Shown: positions 35,248 to 52,770 of the stretch, piece after piece
Layout: each line of letters starts with the position of its first letter
How positions within the stretch are numbered: position 1 is the stretch's first letter
Assembly (NCBI GenBank): GCA_028554795.2
Contig: CM068831.1
Location: 37,455,144 to 37,519,143, forward strand
Source of the DNA: Sinohyriopsis cumingii
Lineage: Eukaryota; Mollusca; Bivalvia; Unionida; Unionidae
Direction: 5' to 3'
Length of the DNA: 64,000 bases
The notes under the pieces: model-generated
What the model saw: the letters and a program-made list of their open reading frames with translations, nothing else
The model's database searches: none
What the model was told of the DNA's origin: nothing
Program-made: the position numbers and the translations under genes

Positions 35248-38200
35248 AAAACAGCTTAAAAGAGCATCCAAACAGTTAATTTGTTTCAAATATAAAATGA
35301 AGACCTTGCTGTAATTTGAAGATTTTATAAATTTGCCTCACTTAGAATACTAGAAGTGGTCCTGATTTCAGTGAAGCTGACTGAAAATATATGTAATGCT
35401 CTGTTTATTTAAATCACGTTAAAATACTTTAGTGGAAAAATTGTATATGAATGATATGTTTTATTTTATTTTGTCACCTTAAAACAAATGCGTTAAAAAT
35501 GTGTCTAATGGCTTTACTATCGAAATAATGGAACACGTCTTCAAATTCTTAGAAAAGTTTAGAATATATCATAATTTTGAAATGCTACAAAACGTAGAGC
35601 ACTTGATATATCTGTACAATTGTCATGAAAGTTATGAAACAGATTGTACCAATAATTATCTATGGCAGCAAAAAACATAGAGGAGATATAATACAGTGAG
35701 TTGAAATGATGGTTGACTCAGCAATCTCATTTTACATTACACAAACAAGCAATCAAAGACTTCAGGGCAACGGGATTACTTCACTCAGGCAGGCATTTTT
35801 CACATCAAGCATATACCAATGATAATTAAAGATATATACATTTTTTATAAAAATTTGAAATAGAGTGTGTAAATGCTTTACAGACAAGGAAATCAGAAAA
35901 AGGGTAGATGGATTACTTAAGCTGATTGAGAGATAAAACAACACGTAAACTAGGTTAATTGATATTCTCCTACTGAAACTAACGATCCAAAGAGCAAGTC
36001 TAAAGTATGCATGAAATTATCTGCTTGCTTAAATATAAGACAGTTCTGACAATCAGGATTTGACAATATAAATATGTCATTTTAAATGAGTAGCTACCTT
36101 AATGTACTGAGAATATTTACAAAATCAGACAATGATTGTAGGTGACCCGGTTTCATACAAATTAGAGAAATAAAATGAGAGAACATTAGATGATGCTTTG
36201 TGAGGAGTTGTCAGTAAACAGGACGAATGTACAAGGTTGAAGAGGTTCCGAATACCATACAATGCAAGGTATAACATATGAAATGATAAAGCAGACTATA
36301 ATAATGGCCAAATATTGTGACATTTTGCTTGATGAATCATTCCCACGAAAGATCTCATGATGCAGGCTCATGATGCAGGCTAGTATTAAAACAGGGTTTT
36401 TGCACAAATCATCACGACTAATAGAAATGTTAGAATAATACAAATATTTGATATTTCCGCTCTTACATTTCCAAGTGTATGATGACTGGTCTGGAAAAAA
36501 TGCAATAAACATTAGCGACGAAATAGGTTTAGTATCTTGCCAGTTTCTTTAACGAATCTGGACAGGCCAAAACAAATGGATAAATGGGCACTTTAAAACG
36601 ACACTATGACTTATACTAGTATTTGTTATCAGACTGATATCATAATAAGAGCTAAGGTCAGAGAAAACAATCAGTAATGATACTCTAGCTAGTTTGGGGA
36701 AAATGTAAAAACGTGATCGACGTGCGTACAATAACAAGAAAAGCAGAATTCCTATTTTAAAAAATTACTGAGTAAATGGAGCTTTAATAAATGTTATTTT
36801 CTCCTGTGACACATCATTTTGAGCAATGTTTGTAAAAATATTATTTTACGTACCTGAATAAAGTCACGAAATCCAACAAGACGCAGACAGTAATGATTTT
36901 AATATATTCCTAATAACCTTTGTCGTCTCTGGTAATAACTGACCATAATATACACATTAATTATATAATCAGGTATAAAACGCTTTAGTTTTTTCTTTAG
37001 CTGTCTGTTACATTTAAGTGAAAAACATTTTTTCTGTCGGTTAAATTCTGATAATATAAATCTTACAAATTCTTATGTCTTCTATAAGCAAGAGCTGGAT
37101 TGCTTTTCTAAAGTGTTTTCACGCTGTTTTTATGTGATAAATTGAGGAAATTGTGATAAATTGAGGAAACTCCAAAACCTTTATTTGGTAATGAAGAAAT
37201 ATATTGGATTATGAAAGGAATGATATTTGCCCTATAGTACATTTGTTGTGTTTAAAGCCTCTTGTTGAATAAGATTACGGGATTGGTTTAACGCATAGGA
37301 TATTTTCTGTTTTGCAAGTCTATTTTAAATTCATTCAAATAATTTTGTAATTAACAATCGTCTGAAATAATACGTCCGTATCTTTTGGATTGGTAATCAG
37401 TTATTCCGTTTTTACATGACTTGGGATGACAAGAATAATAGTCCACATATTGGAGTTTCTTTGACATGAACATTTGTGGAGATAATATTAGCAAAATATT
37501 TTTTTTACATTTACATTTAAAAGTGACACATGCGTTCTTAATGCTGTACAAGTAAATTTAATTTTCGGGTGAAAATGATTTACGCGGTCAATAAATTTGT
37601 ACAGTTCAACTTCTGTATGGTTCAAGATCATAACGATGTCACCTAAAAATCTTCACCTAACAGTTAGATTAAAACATTGCATATCTAGAGTACGGATGGA
37701 CACCGGAAATCAATATTAAATATATGCACAAGTTTGCACACATTAGCTCATTCAAGATAACAGGCACATGTACACATTCGATAATGAAATTTATTTGGAA
37801 TACCATCGGAATACATTTTGAGCAATATTCACTTGAACTTGTGGTGGAACTTTAATGGATAATTGGGATTAAATTCAAAATACTGCCAGTCCTTTTTACA
37901 TTTTCACATTGTATTGCTGGGAAATAAATTAAATGTTGAACTATTCAAAACGTTTTGCTTTTCAATCTTTTTTGTTACTTAATTTCAGACCATGGAATCG
38001 TAATAGAGCACAACTTATATCTACTGGAATATAACTGACCCAAGTTTCAAATGCTTAATATACCACTGTATTAGGAATTCGAGAGTACTGCACGTTGACC
38101 GTATGTACACCCATACGTACTTACGGGATGTATTTCAATGTATTCGTGCTTCTGTGAAAGTGCGTGTATAATTATTATTGAATTCTGGACGCTAGTACCA

Positions 38201-38984
38201 AAAATAGTTTAATAGTTTTGCAAAGAAAAAAAAATATGGCTAATGTAGATTGAGAAAAGAAAGTACGTTATTTATAGGACATTAGGTTTCAATAAACCAT
38301 CCTCATTTTCGAACTTTTATGAAGCGAAAATATTGGCCGTTGGAAATTGAAAACTTACTGAAGATAGAGAGTAGTGCTCAGTAGAGTATTTATAATGCGT
38401 ACGAAGCTTGCAGTATTGTAGATATCAAATAGGATGTATAACATTAACAATTATGCCTATGTTTGTTTTGAACTCACCAAAGGAGAATGACAACTTGCTG
38501 AATAACGATGTCTTGTGTTAGTATTATTTACTTTAGTATACACCAGAGATATATTTCGATGCGTGATAACTTGGGGACTTTGCTTCAATATGTATTCCAG
38601 CTGTCCTTAAAGATGAATCCAAATATGACAGCAAGCTCTCAGTGAAAACGCAGATCATTTTAACTGTATTCACAGTAAATCGGAAAGTGTATCGGTCACA
38701 GTAAATACTCCTAATATGTCCATTCTCTCGCTGGCCTACATAAACAGAATGAAATACAGGCAGATGAATAATGACACGGAGAAATTCAGACATGTCTCAT
38801 TGTACGTGACATTTCTGAGAGAATGTCCGTGACTATGAACATTCTGTTTCACGCAGTCTCATACCACTCCATGCAATGACTGGTTGCAACACGACCTGTC
38901 ATCAAGCTGAACTCGACTAGTTGAAAGCATGAGAAGTCCCTCAGGAGATCAAACAACCGACAAATAGCATAGCAAAATGTTAAC
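35248..38984. other. Non-coding, no feature seen
   Basis: About 3.7 kb of AT-rich sequence with only short, unsupported ORFs. A CATGATGCAGGCT doublet occurs near 36,356-36,380 and a GTGATAAATTGAGGAAA doublet near 37,134-37,166. Confidence 0.5.
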
Positions 38985-39425
38985 ATGGAGCCAGAAATAA
39001 AAGATACAGACAAGGAATGTTTCATCTTGATCATGGTAAGTCTTTCGTTACCGGAACTTTTACAAAAAAAAAAAAATGATTCCCTTCATTGTCACACAAG
39101 AGAATACATTATCAACATGTGGCATGCAGCAAGGCACACTACTACAAGTATTTTCTTTCATCCAAACACAAAAGACTGTAAACTACATGTAAGAAGGCTA
39201 GCACCAAAGCATGTATTCGTAGCACGCATACCAAAAGGAAACTTAACAGTAATTGTATTAGTTATTGATGCTAATTTGTCTTCTCTGCAACTGGTCATGC
39301 AGACAAAAGGAATATGTAGTTCACATTCATGTCTCAAAATAGGCAATATTGATATTACGTGGTCTACAAAAAGTACGTGTTCTACAAACAGTATCTGTGC
39401 ACTTACACTGGAATCAGGTAACTAG
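38985..39425 (+). CDS. Possible exon or short gene, unrecognised
   Basis: A 146-codon ORF with ordinary amino-acid composition, the longest clean one in the 32-43 kb interval. The middle part (HVFVARIPKGNLTVIVLVID) recalls the C-terminal region of voltage-gated calcium channel alpha-2/delta-type proteins, where a basic-hydrophobic 'IP..NL..LVVD' block occurs. The likeness is weak and no other domain supports it. A GGTAAC donor-like site follows the last GAATCAG near 39,417, so part of it could be an internal exon. It could equally be chance. Confidence 0.25.
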   Translation: MEPEIKDTDKECFILIMVSLSLPELLQKKKNDSLHCHTREYIINMWHAARHTTTSIFFHPNTKDCKLHVRRLAPKHVFVARIPKGNLTVIVLVIDANLSSLQLVMQTKGICSSHSCLKIGNIDITWSTKSTCSTNSICALTLESGN

Positions 39426-40799
39426 TATAAATACTTAGAAAGTGACAGAAATCACGGAAAAATAGACTGAACGTGACATATGTTATAATGTGTTAATTAG
39501 TATTAATTATTATAATTGTATTATAATGGAGAAGAAAGTCAGCATTTTAGGGAAAAAATCTACTTTTATAATATATAACTAATATTTTAATTATTATTGT
39601 CAATTCCGTTAATGCACCCATGTGTCACCAGCAATTACACACAAAGTGCATAAGAGGCAAATGTGAAGTATAATAGGGATTTGTTACAGAACTTAAATGC
39701 TTATATTAAAAGTTACAAATAAACATGACAATGACCCAGGGGCAAATTGCTGAAACTGGCTCTGTGTTTTTAAACGGAGTTGCTTACTCACGTTAAAATC
39801 CAAATACTAGAGCAACGGACCCATATATAACATGTTCATTTTAATAAAACGCGACATTTTAACAAGAAACCTATTCAAGAGTTGCTGTCACAATCACCGT
39901 AATACCACTGCCTCCTTCAGAATTGATACGACCATAGATTTACAACTGCAATCAAGTAAGAGAATAATGTTAGAACATGTTTTGTACATAAGTTTAAAAT
40001 ACTCAACTTCTAAATTAAAAAATAAAGTAAAGGGCTCATCTATTGCATGTAATTCTATCTTTAAAAAAGTCTGCAATTATATACGTCGTGTTGAAGTCAT
40101 TTGGGAAATCAATTATCTTCAAGTATCTTAATTATTAAAACAAACAGAAATGAAATAAATGATGGCAAGTTTATCATAATATTTTGTCTGTTTTATTTGG
40201 CTTTCTTTAGTGAAAAATGTGCCAACTGCAGTAGTATTTTTCTTATTTGAATTAAAAACCCTACTAAATTATTTTTGTATTACCTGCGTATGTATGATGT
40301 AATGGATATGTGCAATATGATTGGTATTTTTTCAACTCGAACGGTTAGTTGTCTTCTTCACTTTTGGAATGGCCCAACCTTTCAGCTGGTGTTAAGGGAA
40401 GTCATGATCTCTACTGCAGTCCGTGCACTCATACCGACACAGTTCTATTTCTTAGCAAAATGTGCAAAATGTTTAATATTATGTGCATGCACTAATCACA
40501 GAAGAATGTCATATATTTCTTTTGTAAGGGAATTGGGGAAGTACTTACCATGCATGTAGAAAATTTAATTTTTGAAATTTTATTAAAACAACTTGACAGT
40601 TATAAACTATACAATTATGGATGCATTATATGAATTGCTTGGCAGAGTACCTTCACTTCTTATAGCACGAACAATATAAATGATAAAATGTTTAGTCAGA
40701 AATTCTACCAAATCGTCGCTACTTGCTCTATATTTGATATTGAAAAATTATGTTGATTGTGATATAACTTACGATGCTTAAATGTTAAATTCCCAAATC
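39426..40799. other. Non-coding, no feature seen
   Basis: AT-rich sequence with a few ORFs of 60-99 codons that have no recognisable content. A TTAATTAG/ATTATAATT palindrome-like patch lies near 39,490-39,530. Confidence 0.45.
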
Positions 40800-40915
40800 A
40801 AATTAATACTAAATGAATTATGATTGGTATTTGTATGGCCTAATCAGGTAAAGTCCTAACTCAAATTTATACTAAATGAATTACGACTGGCATTTGTATG
40901 GCCCAGCCAGGATGA
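40800..40915. repeat. Direct duplication of about 58 bases
   Basis: AATACTAAATGAATTATGAT...GGTATTTGTATGGCC near 40,803 recurs near 40,868 as ATACTAAATGAATTACGAC...GCATTTGTATGGCC. Copies are about 90% alike by eye. Confidence 0.75.
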
Positions 40916-40959
40916 TGTTGTTATGGTTAATAGTCTAATCGAACAGAGATTATATGACC

Positions 40960-41180
40960 AGTTTATACAATCACGGAGGAAGTTCCCATTCGTTTTATAT
41001 ATACTCATGGGGGAAGTCCTTATTCGTTTTATACAATCATGGAGGAAGTCCATATTCACTGTTTACAATAATAGAGGAAGATCCTATATGCTTTATATAA
41101 TCATGCAGGAAGTTCCTATTAGTTGTATTTAATTATGGAGAAAGTCCTTATTCGCCTTATACAATCATGTAGGAAGTACT
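40960..41180. repeat. Degenerate ~33-base tandem repeat
   Basis: Six to seven units of a CATGGAGGAAGTCCTTATTC core followed by GTTTTATACAAT. The ORF at 40,923-41,132 runs through it. The unit is close to 33-34 bases. No function is evident. Confidence 0.75.
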
Positions 41181-41189
41181 TAATTGCTA

Positions 41190-43577
41190 TGCACAAAAGC
41201 AATTCTTAGTTGGAACAAAACCTGCACACATTTACAAATATTACAGTTAGAATATATCTCACTGATCTTAGAACAGACTCATCTAATCTCCATGTTGAGT
41301 AAGGTTGTTATATAAACAAACCCAGACAAAGAGGTTAGTTTATCTTGCTCTCATCGAAACCTTGATTAAGGTCTTCCCTGTGTGTCCTTCGCATTTAGAC
41401 CTTGGAACCAAATACTACGTCGCTACTTCTTTGCTACTTTCTATTTGTTTTTGTAGAAATATAAATACTTTCAAATATATGTATTGCATATATACACGGT
41501 ATTAATCTTGTGGACATTAAGGCTATACGTATTACGTACATTTTAAGCTGAATAGACTGTATATGTTTCTTTGCCATAATTATATTACATAATCTACTTC
41601 ACTTCGTTTATATTAATTATCTTCGTGGCCACAAAATAATAATTCTGTAAATTTTTAATGACCGAATAAACCAATTATTTGTGGCAGGCAAGAAAACGGG
41701 AAAACCCCTCATATATCTACCTAACACGAGACAGGGATAGATAACGAACTGTGTCAAGTAATCACTGCGACCACCAACATTTCGACTGTTATCAGAAGTC
41801 AATTTATAAAACATTGTAACGTCATTCATGTACATGTCTCCACAAACTCTCGATATCTAAATAAATATGACTAAGAGTAATATAACATAATACGACATTG
41901 GACGCTTCACATGATCAGATTAAAGCACGTGATTTGTTTTAAACTCATGCACTAATCGGGTCCTCTTTAGTTTTCGAACGAAAATCACGTATTTCTCTGA
42001 TAATGAGAAAAAAGACCGAGAGTACTCCGATTCAATGTCACGTCTATCATTGGTAATATGACAGTCATGTGCACAGTTGTATTAATAAATAACAAAGGAG
42101 TCAGTTTACTTATCCTTGGTCCTGGAAGTAAACTACCTGGTAAGGTGAGTAGTTAAAAATGTTAAAATTGGAAATGAAACGAAATATGATCAAAATATTT
42201 TCAGCAATGTTTCTTACGAAACCTATGTAAGAATTCTTTCAAGTCTTCTTCAATAGGTTACCGTGTTGCATTTGTCACAAAATAATGATTTCCATAAATA
42301 GCCTTTACTACATCTATGTTTTTACTTTAATACTAATAAGAAGAATCGTCTTAGTAACAATTCCTGTCAGGACACCACCATGCTGGATTTATAATACTGG
42401 CCAGCTGTGTGAAAGCATCACTTTTACTCAGACACATTCTACTAGATCGACGAAGTGAACTTCGTCTAATTTAGAGCTGCATGAGCATACACTCTTCTGC
42501 GAGATGTTTCTTTATAGAAGACATTATAATATTTTATTTATTATGGAAAGTATAATATTTTCCACTTCAAATATAGACAAAAACCAAATACTAAAGTAAA
42601 TGTTAAACCGCTAATGCTGTTTTGAACTACGGTGCGCTATTACACCAAACTGATATTTTTCACTTAGAACTATATTTCTATTATCATTCCAGAGAATGTA
42701 TTTACAAGTGCAGTAAAATCTCCATACGACAGACACCGCTCTGATAAACTTTTTTGAACTTTTTATAGAGGTGACCAGTATAAAGAGTTTATTGGAACTA
42801 TAATATTTAGCCGGTCTGCAGAGACAAGACAACCGGATTAAGGGGAAACTATTTGCAAAGTTTTCAGTATATACAAAATGTGTAGCCTGTGTGCAGATGA
42901 AACTGTTTTAAGGGGTGGGGAAGTATGAGGGGAAAGTGACGGCCGAAAGGCAAGAAAGGAGAAGGAGGGATACTGTTTATAAAAACGTTCAATATGTTTT
43001 TTCGGAAGCCTTTCATTGCTTCAAACTCTTTGTTTTCTTGGTTGTTACACGCAATGTTATTTAGGGAAATAAACATACAGTAAGTTAGTTTTTATTTTGT
43101 TCTCCTTTGTATACAAGCAAATAAAAATCAATTCAAGTATTTACATTCCGAAAGCCACTTATTGTATATGTAATTATAGTAACCTAATTAAATAAACAAC
43201 GGCTAATAGGATTTTCATGTCATCGAAATAAACAGTTTATCGAAGTAGAATCTGCAATGATCTTTATTTTTTTGTAAATTATGAAAATGAGATACATATA
43301 TTAGTGTCATTTGTGATTTGGTTCAGAAGCATACGGTTTTTAATAGCAGATTACGCGAAGAGATTTAAAGAATGAGTGCAAAAATTAATGTGTCATGGAA
43401 TGAAAAAAGATAAATTTCTCCAAGACAACTATCAAGAATTACAGAATATACTGAGAACTGTAACATTTCTTTATGACAGCTTCCTCTGGAATGATAAATG
43501 GGGTTTATAAGTTTTACACTCCAAATAGCTGATACAAAAAAGTCCGGAATTTAATAAAGTGTATAAAATTTCCTCAG
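41190..43577. other. Non-coding; includes upstream flank of cathepsin copy 2
   Basis: No gene is seen. From about 42,440 the sequence is homologous to the region from about 3,055 upstream of copy 1, marking the left edge of the second unit. A TATA-like GTATAAAAT at 43,561-43,569 lies just before the start codon. The bases TTTCCTCAG directly before the ATG could also be a splice acceptor from a 5'-UTR exon, so the transcription start is not fixed. Confidence 0.5.
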
Positions 43578-49199
<5,622 letters not shown>

Positions 49200-49356
49200 G
49201 TTCTTAAGTCAGCAATTACAGAATATCTCAGCGTTCTTGTTTAAGTTGTCGCGACTAATCTGTGGTACTTGTCTTTCTCTCAGTATGTATTGTTTGATTA
49301 TGCTATACCTGGTTGTTTATTTATAAATCCAACATTCTATGATATTATTCTTTTAC

Positions 49357-49362
49357 AATAAA
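49357..49362 (+). terminator. Poly(A) signal of cathepsin L
   Basis: AATAAA lies 158 bases after the stop codon, within AT-rich sequence, and is the first canonical signal downstream. This gives a short 3' UTR. Confidence 0.7.
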
Positions 49363-50413
49363 ATATAACACCAATTTCTAGTTAATCGAAACATCGATTT
49401 CCTACTACTACGATACAACACAATGCTGGGACTCTTGTTGTATTCTTTGTGTGCCGAGACTAATTTTAGTGTAGAAAACATTCTGAAAAGCTGATTGAAA
49501 AATTGTTCGCTGACATTGGAGGTAATGGGCAGAATGGTAATACTAATAGTGGTGATTGGATGTATCGGGAGAATACAAATAAATGTTCATTATATGATTG
49601 GAATGATGGTAATGTATTTACTATAGCTAACTTGCTATGTGTTGATTTTGCCAATATCTAGTAGTTCCACAATCTACGAAGGCGATACAGTCCAGTTGGT
49701 CAGAGGTTATATACAAAATGGTCAGACAGAAGCCGCATCGAAGTAACAAACAGAACGATAAAGAACTTGATGGTAATATTCTAAATCATTAGGCCTTATA
49801 TATTTATCTCTTTTATAAATCAGTCACAACAACATCAATAAATACTACTACAATTGCTACTACTACTACTACTACTACTACTACTAGTACTAATACTAGT
49901 AGTACTGTTACTCCCAATAATAATAATAATAATAATAATAATAATTGTTGTTGTTGTTGTTCGGTTCATACATCCTTATTAATATCAAAGAAAACAATCT
50001 GAATATATTCAAACATTTTTCGATAACAACAGTCATCATTATCATCGTCATCACCGTCATCATCATCATCATTATCGTCATCTGATCAATGTTATCGTAA
50101 ACATTGCAACCCTAAGCCAGTTTTTAAGCATCATATAGATCATGCATCAAGATATATAAAGAGATAATGATACGAAGCATTTAACCTGATTTATGAATGT
50201 TTGGGATGGTTTGCTTTGCTTTTCCGGCTCGACAACTCTTTAAAAGTTTTATCGTAATGAGGCAAGTAAGTAAAGTGTGTCGCATCACCACACACCACTT
50301 TAGCCTATCATGCCTGTTATTATGGTCGGAATCGAACCTAAATCCTTTGTGGTCAAGAGTCAAATGCCTTAAAAATCTGTATGAAAATTCCCGTACATTA
50401 AAGATTAACCTAC

Positions 50414-50503
<90 letters not shown>

Positions 50504-51300
50504 TTTCACAAGCTGTTCGGTGTAGTAAAGGTACAGCATATTAAATAAATATTTGTAATACTGTGTACATATAATAAAACCATTTACCACGGAAAACATT
50601 ACTACAAAAGTAATAGATTTGACATCTTAAATAATATGTATAATCAGAAGATAACAACGGAAGCCAGTAACCCAGACATTTAAATGCCCAGTACTAAATT
50701 AATTTTTAACGAGCACGAGAAGATGTAAAATCTTCGCAAATAAAGAAAAAAAACCCATATTTATTTGATGCCCTACTCCCTGATTTAGCCGAAGCTCACA
50801 TCCCTTATCGTAGGAAATAAAAGAAGAAAACCTCGAAAACTCGCCTCTATAAAATCATGATGACAGTAAAAATGGTATAAAAAAGTGAATACTTGGAAAT
50901 ACTGCCTTAAGCAGCGGGACCTTTATTTCAATTCAATAAATATTAAAATCTATTCTGAGCTTCAGAACAAGTACTAAGATCGCGTGATGACTGAGATCAA
51001 CTGATAACTAAGAGTGAAAATTCTTCTGTTAGACATTAACTTTAAGTAATAAGGTAGAAAATCGGTGTGTTGGGTAATATTATCGATAACTGAATTTCCT
51101 GCCACATTAAAAGTCATATGACTACAATAATAGTATTGTAACTGTTTGCTTGCGGACCTCACTATAATTCGTTTTATCTTTGTCAGAAGTTCTTAATTTC
51201 AGTATCCATATTTTAGTCATTTAAAAGTGCAAGTCAGTATACTTCTTTGCAGATAAATTGCTCTTCCTTTTTGAAAACAGCTTTAGCCTTACCAAGCCGG
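49363..51300. other. Downstream flank of cathepsin copy 2
   Basis: No gene is seen. It contains an ACT/AAT/GTT trinucleotide patchwork at 49,855-49,962, an ATC run at 50,035-50,085, an old tRNA-like SINE head (minus) at about 50,310-50,370 shared with copy 1, and a (GT)n-(TA)n tract at 50,413-50,499. The order of landmarks matches the flank of copy 1 at 29-31.3 kb. Confidence 0.6.
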
Positions 51301-51576
51301 TTGTTGTTTTAGGGTTTAGCGCCATTTTTGAGCACGAGATAGGCTATACATGGCGGCCAGTATCAATGGTGGAGAAAGAACCCGAAACAAAAACAAAGAA
51401 AAAAAAAAAAAAACAAGAACGGAAAGAACCACCGACCCACGAAAAGCTACTAGCAAGCTTTCTCACATACCCACAATGGACGAGCTTGAGACTCGAAGCC
51501 ACGCGGACAGAGGTGAGGCTGCAGTGATCGGTAACGGTGAGCGATTTAGACCACTCGGCCACTCGGGGTCCCGCTT
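51301..51576 (-). mobile_element. tRNA-derived SINE, family copy C
   Basis: On the minus strand TGGCCGAGTGG (51,551-51,561) is a perfect A box and GCTTCGAGTCT near 51,490 fits the B box. The body again has AAAGCTTGCTAGTAGC, and a T-rich run (A13 on plus) follows at 51,400-51,412. The tail is GGCGCTAAACCC followed by AAAACAACAA. It is absent from the homologous place in copy 1 (near 30.9 kb), so it inserted after the duplication. Confidence 0.85.
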
Positions 51577-52770
51577 CGGAGCCGGAATCAAATCCAACAT
51601 GGGGCACATTCAAGGATCTTACAGACGATAAATATTTTAAACGTTCTGCCCATAAGTCCATCGACTAAACGTAAACATACAAGTTAAAGGTGATTGTTGC
51701 AATGTTTCCTGAGTATCTCTAGAACACAAGAGTTTGTGAAATGATTAGGGCCGACAAGAGGGGAGGCGCGCAACCGGGGATATATCACTTTTTAATTGTA
51801 TAAAAGAAAAATTTTGTTTAAACAAATACTAGGAGAGCCTAGGGTGTTTTTTACCCCATGGCCCGTGATCGCTTTCTACGGCCCTGAAAAGGATTACAGT
51901 TAATAGCAAAATTAACCATACTACATGTATCCGTTTCGCGCTTCACATGGCTATCAAGCAAAGGGAGATAACTTTTATAACGATATGTGTAAATTCCGGC
52001 GCGATCACAGTTTTGAGCCTTGCATATATTTTTAGTAACATTTTAGAAATATAAAATCGTTTTATTGCAAATACTCCACTTATCTGACACTGATCTGACG
52101 AGCTGTCACTGATGAAAAGTCACTGATTCTATTCACGTTTGATGGCTTAAAACAACAGGATAAACCGTGTGTAAATATTGCAAACTTAACGTCAACTAGA
52201 CTCCAGTGTCATTTCAAGCAAAATCTGGCTTTACTTGGCTAAACACAATGACTATATACCAGTATTGTTTATCAATATTCCTTCTAGTACACACTATACC
52301 TCCTGCATAGAGAAAAATAAAAAAACTGCATTTATGAAAGAGAATAGCATTTCTTATACAACCTTAAAGAACGTCGGTACTAGCCATACAAATGAAAAAT
52401 GTATGTATGAAACAGAACATTATTTACATTGAGGTCTGAAGATAATATATGTAATTGACGAAACAAATTAAAACTTGCACTGATATTGCAGAAGAAGTTC
52501 GCAAAAATATCCAGGAAAATACCGAAACTACTTGCAAATATTGCAGTACAGTAAGTAATGTGGCAATTTCAATCAAAGATCGTTTTATTCATGGGAAAAG
52601 AAAAATATAGAATTATGCAAGAATTAACATTCAGAGAAAGTTTGAAATGCGCTTAATTCTTTTGCATTGATTATTGGAATAAATATAAAAGACTTATTCC
52701 AAAGATAAAATTGTATATAAAACATTCGTACATATCTGTCTTTCTTTGAAAGCCACCAAGTCTGCAGTTC
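51577..52770. other. Non-coding spacer between cathepsin copy 2 and DUF229 gene
   Basis: It aligns in blocks with 30.95-31.33 kb of copy 1 (for example GAGTATCTCTAGAACACAAG near 51,711). The ORFs here are short. No gene is supported. The two host genes are convergent, so this interval holds both 3' ends. Confidence 0.5.
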
